Below the pieces are notes generated by a model that saw nothing but the letters and a program-made list of their open reading frames with translations, did not search any database and was not told where the DNA came from. A program made the position numbers and the translations under genes. From Temnopleurus reevesii (lineage: Eukaryota; Echinodermata; Echinoidea; Temnopleuroida; Temnopleuridae): 64,000 nt of DNA. Location of the stretch: assembly GCA_036244855.1 (NCBI GenBank), contig BQKZ01000125.1, positions 147,286 through 211,285 of the forward strand, written 5' to 3'. Positions 1 to 13,700 of this stretch are shown here, piece after piece (the stretch's first letter is position 1; every line of letters starts with the position of its first letter).

Positions 1-1730
1 GGGGGGGGGGTATATCCTGGATGCGCACATGCGTAATTATTATGATGCTTATTCGCTCTTTTATCCAATTTTATTGGAAACGAATTAATTAGCCATTGCA
101 GGTCAGGTTTTGAATGAATTCAAAGATAGATATAATTGACGTATAATGACTCCTAAGATGACTCTCCAGTCCAGTCTAGCCGTGTTGTATGACACACACT
201 TCCTCCAGACGCCAATTGGGGGCGGGGCGGGACGGGGTGGGACGGATTCAGAGGTATGGTCAAAGATATATATCAACTCCTCTTGTGTCGTTGAAATAGC
301 GTCACCGACTTTTTTTTAAGTCGTCGGAGCTCGGAGAACTGAGTAGACTGGAAAAAAATGGCAAAGAGGGGTCATTCGACCTGAGGGTGTTGGGTTGGAT
401 TTGCTGCCTCCAGAGACGATTACAAAATATTCAACCAGATACGGGTACACGGTTCATGCAGACCCCAATTCCAAACTCCCCACCCATCCTTGCAGCTGGA
501 CAGGTATGCGAGGGATCAAAGCTCTAGATCGATATTAAAAGAAATTAAAATCCTCAAATTGAGCGTTTTTAATTAATATTTATGTGAATCCTAATGGATC
601 ATCATATTCACTTTGTTTACTTTTACATATTCTACAGAAAATAATTTAAGTTTGCGACGCGTGAGTATTTGGGACAGCGGTTTTGGACGAATAAACAACT
701 TCATTTAAGCATTCACAATACCTAGGTACACACAAAAGCATTTCCGTCCCCTTTATTCTGCAGGGAAATGTCCCAGATGTGTCCTACGATGAATGGGGTA
801 GGTTCTTGTATGTTGTCTGATCTGAAAAAGGCCTAAATAAACCTTCAAAGCTAATGAACAAAAAGTTGCAGGATGAGGACATTCAAACATGTAAACCGTT
901 TATGCTACTAGGCAGATAGAGGGTACCGTTGGCAAATTTATAGGGGACAAACGAGGAACGAGAAGAGATGTATAATTTTGTATTTTAAATTTTGGAAAAA
1001 AATATTAGGCTTGGGTAATCCTGTCTGATGAGCGATTTTTTTTAACCACCCAATACACAGATTTGTTCTGAGTATTTGTTTCTTCACTACTAACACGGCA
1101 ATTCCCGTATGTGATGATAAAATTAGATTTAAAGGCGTTTCTCATTCAATTCTGAATATTTACGCCTATGTTCACCCCTACTCTAGACTTTATACCCCCC
1201 CCCCCCCCCAACTCCCAAATTCGGAAGTTTCCTCACCGCCAGAACCAGTCTTTGTTTACAAAACAAATTTGACATCCGGGACATCGATCGGCATTGAATG
1301 AGCTCGTAAAATTTGCATAGCAGCCATGTTTTGACCTCCTCTGGCCGAAACGAAAATACAATTGTCTAGCGCTATAAATTCTCAATCATACTGGCTTGTC
1401 ATTGACATATTGATACTGATTACGATTAAATCAGGGAACATCACTATTTATCTTTCATCGAAGATTATTCAGGGTAAAAATCTACCTCAAAAAGGCTTCA
1501 ACTCTGCGCTCTTCACTCCGGCCAGCGCTGGCTCACACACTCTCACCGGATTGTTATCTTGATGGGCTCGGGAAATCGAGGCAAACCGAGACGGACGTGG
1601 CGTGGCTCCCACCAGCGTATGTGAAGGGATCCAAGTCGGAGCGAGAAAGCGTGACTGTTCACACAGAAATTCGGACATTATTGCAACTTTTTGAGGAATT
1701 ATTTCACCGATGCCGAGTCTTAGATCCAGA
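1..1730. other. Upstream flank and probable 5' UTR of ACVR2
   Basis: No recognisable gene lies here. The stretch from about 1500 to 1730 is richer in G, C and CpG than its surroundings and runs straight into the receptor start codon, so it is probably 5' UTR; the transcription start cannot be fixed. A C run lies at 1195-1209. Bases 659-722 resemble one arm of the foldback family seen whole at 17114, 60570 and 62832. An open + strand segment ending in a good splice donor (346-503) is listed separately. Confidence 0.5.
346..503 (+). other. Open segment ending in a splice-donor-like site; possible upstream exon
   Basis: A + strand frame stays open from just after a TAG near 343 through 503, where the sequence reads CAG followed by GTATGC, an acceptable donor. 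The translation includes the string LPPETITKYSTRYGYTV. I recognise no family in it. It could be a 5' UTR exon of the receptor, a coding exon of another gene entering from the left, or chance. Confidence 0.2.
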
Positions 1731-1791
1731 ATGGAGGGAAAGGATCCTCTTATTAGAGTCTGTGAACTGTTCTTGTTTCTGTCAGTTGTGG
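1731..1791 (+). CDS. ACVR2: ACVR2 exon 1: start codon and signal peptide
   Basis: The exon encodes a short charged N-terminus followed by [10 protein letters not shown] and ends in phase 1 before GTGAGT at 1792. I chose ATG 1731 because it has A at -3 and G at +4. A second in-frame ATG lies upstream at 1710 with a weak context and would add seven residues; an in-frame TGA at 1692 stops anything longer. Joined to exon 2 the hydrophobic run continues (SVVVVML), completing a signal peptide. The human gene also breaks after the signal peptide in phase 1. Confidence 0.85.
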
Positions 1792-4700
1792 GTGAGTGTA
1801 CAAATTTGGTTCATTTTAAGGTGTGTGAATTGTGAATGTGCATGCAGCATTGCCTCTGGCTCTGCACTCGCGCGATGGTGATCGTCTTGTGTGAAAGTTT
1901 AAAGCCCAAGTATAGTTTTGGTAAAAGCGAATATTTTTGTCCTCAAATCTACTTAAAAAGAAACATGATATCATGAACATGTTGTACAAAAGATTGTACG
2001 AAAAATTAACAAGTTTGGGAAAAGTAATAACCTAAAGTGTGGAAAATATTTTAGCGTCGTAGCCCCCGACGCGAATTCAATATTTTCTTTCTTGATAAAG
2101 GACAGCTTCTCATGAACAAAATTGGATAAAAATTTCAGAATTTATTCTTTATGTATTCCTTTTTAGCATGCTTTAATAAAATCTAGGAAATAATTTTCTA
2201 TATGCCCGATAAGAAGCAAAATATTGTTATAACCAAGAGAGGGCGCTAAATACGATTTAACGGTCAAATTCAAATTTTCAAAAGAATTCGCTCGTAGAAA
2301 AATATCCTGTCCCGCTGACAGTTCTCCACACTGGAGGAAGCCAACCAAAGAAGAAGAAGAAGCTATGATCTTGAAATGTGTTAGAAACTATATGTCATGG
2401 TATATATCCCCAAAATTCACATTTCTTTAATCTTTACCAAAACTATACATGGGCTTTAACATTGGTGTGTCCGAAGACAAATCCGGCCCAACATATGAGT
2501 TTATTCTCATGATTTTTTAATGATGATTTTTCATTATTTTCATTAATTTTAAGTTGTCTAGTTAGTACCAGTAGCAGTAGATGTAGACTAGATTTAATAC
2601 ACTAGAAGTAGTTATACTTATAGAAGTACAGAATGTCCAATTCAATTTTTCTGATATATCACAAATATCCTAAAAGATTATGTGTGAAAAATATCTCAGC
2701 AAAATATGACCAGGAACAATGTTATTCTAGATGAATTATACATACCTCTCATTTTTGCTGTTCAAAATATTTGTAATTTGGGTCCCTTCTGGCTTCTCTG
2801 CCATTCTGCATCCCATTCACTTTACACGCGGTTAGAGATTTTCATGAAAAAGTCTTGATTTCACCGAGCGCGCGTTTTACATCGAGTATGTCAATGAGGC
2901 GCAGATGAGGGACCTGGCGCAGAGGAGGATACCCAAACCATATAAATTATAATTGGATGAGCAGAACTTAGTATAGTAGACAATGTCACAAAAGCAGGAG
3001 CCCCCCCCCCCCCCCCCCCCATCCAAAAAAAGAAAAGGTGGCTAATGCACTTTCATATCCAGCGGCACTGCCGCCGGTGTACACAAGCTACGGATAGCTC
3101 TCTGGAATAGTTTTTAATTTTATTTAATATTGTCACTACTCCAGACTCAGAGAGCTATGGAGATAGTGCCTGTGTAGCACCAGAAAAACTTATCTTATTC
3201 TTAAATTCCCCCAAATTATACTTTTGAAATCCCATATCCCAATTTTACATGGCTTGGAACTTGCGTGATTTTCCAGCCCTCCCTTTCCCAAACAAAAGAT
3301 TATGTATCGTACTTACCTTTACTGAGTACTTTTACTAAGATTAAGAAAGCGAGATTTCATCCTCTTCCTCTTTGATAGCAGACAGATACACATGCCATAC
3401 TACATTGTGTATACACATGTAGTTGTTGACAGTCTAATCTACATGTACATGTAATTGACAATGAAGACCAATGATTTCCGTTGTAAACATCCAGCTCGGG
3501 GCAAAAGGTTAATTCATAGGAGTTTTTTGTCACTTCACTTTCAAGCTTGATGACAATTTTGATCAATTGCGGAGCGCTGATATATATCCGAAGAGACCAT
3601 GCATTGAGCGAGACCTTGCACGTAGGGCTACCGGCTAGGCTCATAGTGCTGCGCACTACATAAGCCCACAGAAATATGTTCTGATTTCTGTGCATGGGCC
3701 CAGCCCTGCGCGCATGGTCTCTTCAGACATATGAGCGCTCCGCAATCGAAATTGTCATCAAGCTTGCGAAGTGACAAATAAACTCCTATAAATGCGTCAT
3801 TGCAGTAATTCATGAAAACCAACGCTCAACCATTGAAATACTCATAACTTTCTTACATGTATTTCTTGTTGGATTTACTACAAACTTATTTTTATCTGTT
3901 CACTTGATTTCTCTGATTTTAATCAAAGCAAGAATTTTCTGGCATAGACAAAGTCTTTAACTCATGAACAGTTCTGATTTTGGTGACAAATTCACACATT
4001 GTAAATGGCAATGTTCTACAAAAAAGTGTTTTCAAAGATTAAATTGGATATTTTAAAAGACCTAAAATTTGCTCTAGCGACAATTGCTCTTGTCCAAATA
4101 ATTCACCGAACTTACAGTACATGTAGGCCTACAGCAGCATTAGGATTAGAGAGCTCTGTGATAATGTTTATGCTTCAGATTTATGTGAGAATTAGGTTTC
4201 GGGCTAGGGCTACAGTGTTTGTTTGAGGGTGCATTTGAAGTTTAACTTACTACGTAGATTATCCACAGAGCAATTGTCACTGAAGCAAATGTCATGGAAC
4301 AAGTTTGGTCATTTACGCTGTACATTATGTACATCAAATTAATGATGCATCATGCAATCACAATTGGTACATGTATGTTGCCCAAGGATGTATCGATGTC
4401 AGTCACTTTACCTTGGTTCATGTACCCTGTACATGTACATGTAGGCAATATCTAAAATTTTTCACCCTCCCTACACACACAACCTTCCACAGTGTATTAA
4501 TTATGTTTTGAATGTTTTGATGCTGAGGATACTTTTTCGGACTTGAATGATTTCGATGCCGAGGATACCTTTTTGATCGATGAACAGGCTCAGTCCTACT
4601 AGCATCGATGGATTAAAGTAAAGTAAAGTAAAGTAAAGTAAAAAGCCTGCCCTTATTTTCCAAATCCTAAATGGTGTATGATAAATTTGATGTTAGCCTA

Positions 4701-7700
4701 ACATTGATTTGAGACATTGGGGTTATCAGTACAAACAGTCTAACGCACGTTAGATAAGTGATGAACCATTCATTGAAAGTTGTACTGTATCATGGATTAT
4801 ACTAGTATTGGAATACAATAGGGTACATGTACATGTACATGGGTCCATCATAATACTGCAAGGTCATTGATGAAAATGAATGGTTGTCCATACAAATGGA
4901 ATAAGCTTCAAACAGGTTTGATTTTTTTTAAATGATCTTCTGATATAAACTCATTATGTTTGACAAAGTTTTTGAGTGGGACCGTGAGAGAAAGTGTTTA
5001 AAAAACCCTAACAAAAAACTATGTTTTATCACGTGATACATTGTTACCAATTTGCACAACAAACAACTGTTGAGTTTATAACATTGAAATATTCATAACT
5101 TTCTTTTTATAGTCCGATCTGCTTCAAACTTTCTTTGATTTGTTCGTCTGATTTGTGTGCTTTTAATCAAAGCAAGATTTTTCTGGCACATACCAAGTCT
5201 TTAATGTATACACTGTAGGACTACAAAAATTAAATTATGTGCAATCTACCTTGACAGCATACCATTTAGTTTAATAGAAATGATTCTTTCAATGATTTTC
5301 AATACATGTACATGTAGACATAAAATATTAGCACTTGGCACTTGGCACATGGCACTGAAAATGGTGAAGTAAAAACAATCAGATGATTCGTTTTGCCAGA
5401 ATCTTTTTTTAAGTCATATATTTTTTTCCATATTATCTGACAACAGATAATAACAGATTGCCATTTGAGAAGCCTTTCCTATTAACCCTAAAAAGCCCAA
5501 GGGGGGGGGGCACAATGTGCCCCCCCCCCCACCATACAGTATAATCGTAAACCACTCCTATATTTTTGGTCCGATTACGCTCAAATTTGGTGACTTTTTG
5601 CAAAATATTGTTGCCGACATTATGATACCATTTTTATCATTTTCCCGTATTTCATGTTGCCATGGCAACCATAAAACAAACGGCATGTTTGTCCGTTTTT
5701 CGAAATATTTCAGTTTTTCTACTTCAAATCTGCCCAAAAAGGCATAGAAATGGTCACAATTTATGATTTTTAATTTGCTCCTATCTCCTGTGCATCTTGA
5801 CCAGAAAACACGCTTTCCGACAATTTCTTTTGTTTTTCTTTGTTTTTTAGTCACTTTTTCCATAGATATTTAATAAAATATTTAAAGATACTTTTTCCAA
5901 TTTAATGCAAATAAAAGTACCCCAGACACTACCAGAAAGCCCTGAAAATCATATTGATGAAGATTGGAGCTTAGAAAGTGAAAAATTAAAGGAATAACAT
6001 GAACTTTTCAAAAGCTGTCTGGCGCCCTCTATCAGCAATATTGTGATAAATATGACATGATGCAATTATTGTCATATTTTGACCTCTAAATGCATCTAAT
6101 GTGTTTAATAAAGTCATGGAATGTGTTCCTAAGATATTAAAGGGGGATAATACCACATTTCAGTCATTTTTCAATCCACAATATTGATTTTAATAGACCA
6201 TATGTCAAAAGTGACAAAATTCACCCTTTTTTAATGTATTTTATTGAATTGCGCCCTCAAACGGTGACCTTGAGAAATTAGAACAGTAAGAAATTGTAGA
6301 TTACGACTTGCTCTACATCTGTGCCAAATTTCAGCCCGATCTGTCAAATATTTTGGAAGTTCTCGAAGGGGGGGCACAATGTGCCCCCCCCTTGGGCCAC
6401 AGAGACATCAAAATAGCTTGGGCTTTGTAGGGTTAAACTACTGTAGTGTAGAAGTTATTCCAACGCTTTCATGTGCATGTATTTTACGTTGGCATTTATT
6501 TACTGTAAACCTAAAATTGATGCAGATATTATGATATTAGAAAGTGATAACATCATACATTTATGTACAGTACCACTAGCTTGATAGAGATGCCCATGTA
6601 CATCTTACAGTGTACATGTACATGTATGTGTTCATGTACAGTACATACAAGTAAGATGCACTGTATGCATTTACATGGAGGCAACAGCCAACAGAAGCAC
6701 ATTATGTATGCATGAGTCAGAATGAGAAGGATCATCATTGTCTTGAGCTCCGCTGAAAGCTCTGTTTGGCCAGCATGATTGCAGATGTGAATAGATGAGT
6801 AATTGTCAGATTCCACTGCAGGTTATTACTTTTCCAATCTGATTTCAAGAGGAAGTTTCTCTCGCAATGTATAGTCGATGTAGTCTTGATCATTGGTTTT
6901 ATAAGAGAATCCTCATCACTGGGCAAAAGAAGAGTAAATGTTAAAGATAGAAATATACATTTTTTGACATTTAAACAAACAAGGTTTACACTTGATGATG
7001 ATAAACGTATGTCTGGTGAAATTTTAGTAAGTGTTCATGTAACTTACAAGTGTACATGTATGCAGGAGAAATGATTTACTCTATAAAGATCTGAAGAAAT
7101 CAGAACTTCTGATCAATCTAAATTTCCCCGTTCCCTGTTCTTTATTTCCTTCCGCAACTTAAAATTACACCAGACTGTAAGTGCTCAATTCTTGTAAGTA
7201 ACTCTAGAATATATTTTTTAAATGCCTGCATAACAAAGTAAATGACCAAGAAGGGAGCTTACAATGTACTTACGAGGTGTAGAATAATTAGAATTATCAC
7301 TAAGAATTGATCCATAAAAAATGAGGTTGCAACAATACTGTTGCACGTACATGTATGCCATTAGAAATGTTCCATATTAATTTTATTGTTTGATCTTGAC
7401 CCAATAAATGTTGATTTTGACTTTGATACACATGTATACATACATGTATATTCAATTCTGTTTCATGAATTCCGATGAATTGATATCAAATCATTCATGT
7501 ACATGTACAATGCATGTTTTGGAGCAACTTTTTTTTAGTGTGCGAAAACTTTCACTGATTCTTCGTGATTATGAAGACATAGCTAAATTGTATTGTTAAT
7601 TTTTCTCTGAAATTTTCGCATAATTTTGTATTAAAGTCGGTCCGTCATGATCGACAGGACTTCCGGTTGCGAGCGCACACGGACGGCGTGTCGTGTATTG

Positions 7701-10700
7701 GAAACAACGGTATGAACATTTCCTTGCTTACGCACCTTGCCAAACTCAGACACTCGGGAAAATTTCGTACGAATTTCCGATCCATGATCGGCACATGTAA
7801 CTTTCATTCCTCCCCACTTCAGCTTCGATTTTTCTCATAAATTTACGAAACAGATAGTATGCGATTGCCGAGATGGGAGCTAGCGAAATATAATTTGCTT
7901 GCTTGCTATTCCAGGTTAAAAATGCCGTGATTTTTCTGTTCGCCAATCTTCGTAATCGAAAAGGCAGCGGCCACTTAGCCACGCCCTGAACGTCATGTCG
8001 CCCCGCCTTTAAAAGAAATGTTCAAATTCGCATTCACAATTATATTGAATTTTCTTTTGCTTATTCATCATTCTCCATCATACAGTGTATTAAGATTCTC
8101 TTATCCTTGATGATACATGTATGCCCTAATTAGTGTAGATGTAATAACCAAAGTTTTAAAATTCTTTTTGGTTTGCATGAAATGATAAAAGGGAAATATA
8201 TTATTTCTAATTCTATTTCAATTTTATTAGAGCAGAATTATTTAGAATCTACATATCGGTACATACACATGTACACGTACAAGTTATGTACAGTGTAGGA
8301 AGGGGAAAACGAATCTCGACCCTTAAATTGGCCAGATAATCATCACCCGTCTGTACAATGATTTTGAGTGAGATATTTTCATCACCTTTGATAATAAGAA
8401 TCATCTCTCTGTAATTGATGATAGACCTCTACAGGCTTGACTCAACCCTGGCCCCTTAGGAAAAATTCCCCAAATTATCAGCTAGGAAATAAGCGTCTAC
8501 TTCATGTCTGAGACCCTTGTGACTGATGGGGGCAAAGTTTGCCAGATTTTCCTTTCCTCGAGACAGTGCCATACATTGAAGAAAAGTCACAACCACTGCT
8601 CGGGGAAAGTTTAACCTCCTTGTATACTGTACATTTAGTATTTGACCAGTCAGAAAGCTTCATGGACTGGAATAAATTTCTATGACTCACAAGTTTGAGA
8701 TATTTTGTCTTGATTCTTGAATTTATTTTCAATACTTTAATACTACATGTACATGTAAACTTTGAAAAGGTTTTAGGGATGTGTCAATAAAGTTGAGCAA
8801 TGGGGCTGATGATGGGTGTGCATTGTAAGAAAATTTGATATGCAGCAATGAATTTGATAAATGTAATTCATCAGTCCATGCCAATCATATCCACTTTACA
8901 ATTGATCACAATTTTTTTATGCAGCATCGCCCATGAAAGGTCATTTTTTGTCATCCTATTAAGAATCATTGAGCTGTATTTATGATTATTTTTTTTTGTA
9001 TATACAATGTTTAACATTTACATTTAAATCAACTGACATACATGTACATGTATTCCTAGGCATCCAAACTGCTTGCTGACATTAGAGTTCAGGGGCTATT
9101 GAACTTGCTAAATATTACTTTCTGAAGAACCGAGGGCTTTCCTTGTTTATATTTTTTTACCTAATGAATGTGACCATGACATCTTCCAAGAAAGGTAGTG
9201 GCTCTAGAAGCTTGTCAAATCTTGTTACTAAACTGTGCATTTAGCTTTAAATTATAAACTGTGCAATGAATACTTGCGCATTTTAAAAGAAAAACAATTC
9301 ATACAAAAAATGTATGAAGAACAACATGTGAATAGCTGCGCTATGAAGTATTAAACTGTAGTCCTGAACATAATAGATTGTGAATATGTACATGTACAGT
9401 ATTACAGACTTACAAGGAGTACACTATACTAGGGCGGCATGATATTATGCTCCATGTATATGTTGTAATTTTGCGATATTGGAACACTACATTTTTGTCC
9501 TTATTCAATGTATCACCTTAAAAAAAGAATGAGAAAATATCAATGTTTTTATTTTTCACGTTTTTGAGAAATGGTGGAATAAAATTTTTTGAACAATAAT
9601 TTATCATTGTAATGTGAAGCACAAATTACTCTGGTAATGCAAGTTATATCACCAGTGCGATTGTAATGAAAATCTGTTTAGATCCCAAAATAACTGAAAA
9701 TAAGAAGACCAGGCATTGATATCAATGGTTAGTCAAGGAGACATACATGTACACTGTACGCAATATATTTTTATTTCAATGACTTCAAACTTGATGATAG
9801 CGTTACACAAAATTCAATATTTTGAAGCACTTCACTGTACACTTTTTTGAGGCAACTCGACTAAATACATGTTAACCATAAATTGCCCCTATCAGTAGAT
9901 CCAGGCTCAAAATCATCTTTTGGGATTAAGGGCCAGCCTCCTTATTTGTATCGATATTCTATATTTCTCTAAAGAATTAACAAAGTCATCTTATTTAGAC
10001 GTGGTACATGTAGTCTATGCAAGAGACCCCAATTTCTGTCCAGAAAGTGTTACATTTCAAGACGATCACATTGATATTCTAATCATTCAGTTGTGTATAC
10101 AGAAAGATTAATGTAGAATAGATGAAAAAAGGGCCATTAATGCTTTTTAGATATTTATTTAAAAAGGTTTTCATGAAGTTATTCTAATCATATATGATAA
10201 AGAGAATCATTATTTCAATGAGCATTCTATTTAGAGCATACCGTATTGGTGCTTTTTATGAAAGTCACTCAGTGTCATGAACGAAGTAATAAACCTACAT
10301 GTACATATATACCTTTGCCCATTTATGCGGCATATTTGTAAACAAATTTTTTAATGAATCAATGTAAGAATTAAAACATTTTCCACAGGCTTCTGAATAC
10401 TTTTGATAATGTTTTACATGATATTACATGTAGCTTGCATACAGTATTCATTCTAAATTAAAAAAAAAAATATGGATCAACAGGTATCTAGCTGTAGACC
10501 TATAGACTGATTGTTGTCTTTTCCTGAGTCTCTCCTATGCACCATTTAATAATAAAACAAACAAGATGCTTTTCTTTGTATTCATCCCTCATGTACATGT
10601 AACAAGTACTTAGAGCCTTTGTTTCTTAAGACCAGGCGATATTGGCTGTTGAGTAGTAAAATCTGTATTGGCCATTTAAAGAATGAGTAATCCCTGATGT

Positions 10701-13700
10701 AAATACATTTTATAAGTAATTATCCAACAATACGGTTGTGAATACACAAGGAGGGAGAAAATAAGGGTCTTGTGTGTAGAGGCTAATAATCCAGTATGTA
10801 GTTTGTGTAGTCTCTCTGTCTAGACTGAGTGTCCCTGTGCTAAGGCAGCAAGCATATTAAGTTGTCAGGCAAGAGGGAATGCACTTCCTGGGCTCAGCTT
10901 TCCATTCGCTCTAGTCTGCCATGGAGACCTCGTACAAACGCACAGATTGGAGGTCCTGTAATTGCGTGTTAATTTGATAATGAGGTTCGCTGCAATCAGG
11001 AGCAATCAAGGGTTTTAAGAAATTTGCATGGAGAGGGAGACGCGGCTGCCGTCACCAGTTTTTAAGGGGATCATTCCCCAGACTTCGATGTGCTGGCAGT
11101 GAATGAAAAAATTCAAGATGAACAAATTGTGAAAACATGAGCAAAATCTGATGGTTTGTTCAAAAGCCATGAATTTTCGAAGTGGACATCCTTGAATTAG
11201 CAACTTTGGCACAGTCTGTGATGGCATCACTTTGTACACGAAATTCCATATTTTCCTCTTTTCCGAGGAACGTAAACACTATTGTATTTTTGGTAGTATA
11301 CATGTATGATCAAGCCAAATCGATTGTGCAAGCATTTAAAAAAGAATGATGGTGATTCCTCATTTGAAATACATGTATGATATTGATCCACTTTCGATAA
11401 ATTCCGGTACAAAATGCGTTAAGAATTCTCTTGCCATATGGAGAAGGCCCATTAGAGGTGGAAATGAAATCTTTAAAAATTCAAAACTGGTGAACAGATA
11501 ATCTGATTTTGCGCAAATTTTCAGTTTGTTCATCCTAATTAACAGATAATGTATGGGTGAAGTTCTCCTTTAATGTACATGTCCTACAGATGTAAACAAA
11601 ACAGCAACCCAATATGCCTCCGTAAAGTTTTTAATTACAGGATTTCCAGGTAGCGACATAATTTGGCAGTAATTTTTCAGTGAATACCTACATGTACCTA
11701 CATGTTTAACAAATACATTTAAAATTTAAATATAGGTTCAATTTAAAAAAAAAATGTTTCATTTTGTAGCACAGGCAAATTTTTCTTGCCATAACAATTC
11801 TTTCGGCTGGCCTAAATGTACACATGTACACGAATAAGCACTGTTGGTACTGTACTCTTACTAGTTGGTACTGTACATGGAGTTTGTCCATCGATGTAAG
11901 TACTCCCTTAGTACATGAAAAAGTACAAATCTAGTAAGGGAGTATGATTTTTGGCTGGCACCTCTGACTTTAATTCTTCATTACTTTCATACTTCAAAAT
12001 GATATTCAGTATAAGAAAAAATTATACATGCAATACATGTAGGCCTACATACATGTGTATACCAATTGCAATCCTTTCAAGATTTTGAGATTAGATTTTT
12101 TTCACGTAAACAGTGCATATACATGTAGTCATACATGTCAACATGATGCACCTTGATCAGACCTTGTGTAGATACAATGTGTAGAGTGGAACCAATTCTA
12201 ATGTCTCGTTAGGCCTTGAGTTGTGTAGGATATGACTACATAGTAAACATCCTCTGTTCAAAGCACATTCAGGCTGTACATGAAAAATCTGAATTAGCTA
12301 GAATATAAACCCCCTTTTTCCCTCATCGCCAGGACTTTGTGTTTCGCCTCTTTTATTGTCAAAGAGCCCAAATGATCGAAAGCTATCAAGACACTTCAAT
12401 AGAAATAAACAACCATATTGTGTGCACTGGGCTTCATCAATGAGCTTTGAATGTTCCGCACAGTAGCCCTTGTGAATCAGATCTGAATTATTCCATTACC
12501 CCTGCCGAGACACAAATCTTGCCTATCGGGCTCTATTTGAAAAGCACACACATATTAGAGCACACAAAAGGATTGCTTGCATGCAAGGCATTGCACTGCT
12601 TGTATCCTGTGCGCAGTGGGGAAGTGAAAATAGCCCCTGCTTCCACCGCTGCTGCCTGCGAGGGCACACATTATGCATGCGAGGACTCATTTATTATGAA
12701 TGCTGTAATGCAAGGCAATGTGTGATGACCAGTTCTTTGGCTGTGTGTCTGGTAATGTTTCATCTCTGAATGTTCAAGACATAGCAGCTGGCCTCTTGAT
12801 TTCAAGGATGTATATATATACAGTCAACTCTGCCTAAGTTGAACTTATCCAAGTCGAATAATAGCCTCAATGTATTTTGATGTGACTCTGTGAACAGATC
12901 ATTTAAAACCTTGGTTATTTAAATGACCTATATTTAAAGAACTTGACCAAGAAGAGGGAAATACGTACCTCTTATTAATCAAGATTGTGCAAAGTCCAAC
13001 TGATTTTTGTGGTCCCGACAGATAGGCAGAGTTTAGTTGTACATGTATTGGTATGCTTATCTGTTGATGAAGGAAAGTTCTCTGAGCAAAACTCAAAACA
13101 TGCCCTCATTGGGGTCAACCATCTTTCTTTGCATATAAAAACAATTTGCATGTAACTTCTCTGTAGGCCTACCTGATTGTACAGTATGCATTTCCCCACA
13201 TTACATGTCTGTCAATACTTGTCTCTTTATAATTCATGTGAGGATGACCAGTTCTGTTATGATGTTGCTGGTAATAATTCACCTCTGAATGTTCAAGGCA
13301 TTACAGCTCAGTCTGAGCTGGCCCTTTGATTTGAAGGGTAGCCTACATATTCTGATTTGCAAGCTACTGATAACGTAGGCTGTCTGAGCCAAACTCAAAA
13401 CATGCCCTTACATGGGGTCAACCATCTTTCACTCAGATAATATATCCCTCTTATCTATCCTTACCTTTATACTTGACTGGGCTACATGTAGGAAAGAAAA
13501 GTCCTTTCTTTTTATCATAGACCTACCACCTCCAAATCAACCTGTCTGTTATTTTTATTCACTATCCTACTTAGAACATGCTGGTAGCATCGGCCTTTAC
13601 ATTTTAAGTGTATGTAAACCCATTCTATAGATGGTCTGAATTTTTAGGGTCTAATGTAGCTTCATACATGTAGTGAATCTATACCTGCATTTTTGTACCC

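Noticed and set aside
2163..2348. Similar short frames at 2348-2163 and 40078-39875 that look like a shared protein
   Set aside because: Both lie inside family A elements; the likeness is that of the repeat DNA. No start-to-stop conservation or transposase motif.
5558..5863. 101-codon frame inside the piggyBac-like element
   Set aside because: No DDE or DDD transposase features and no counterpart in other elements; most likely chance.
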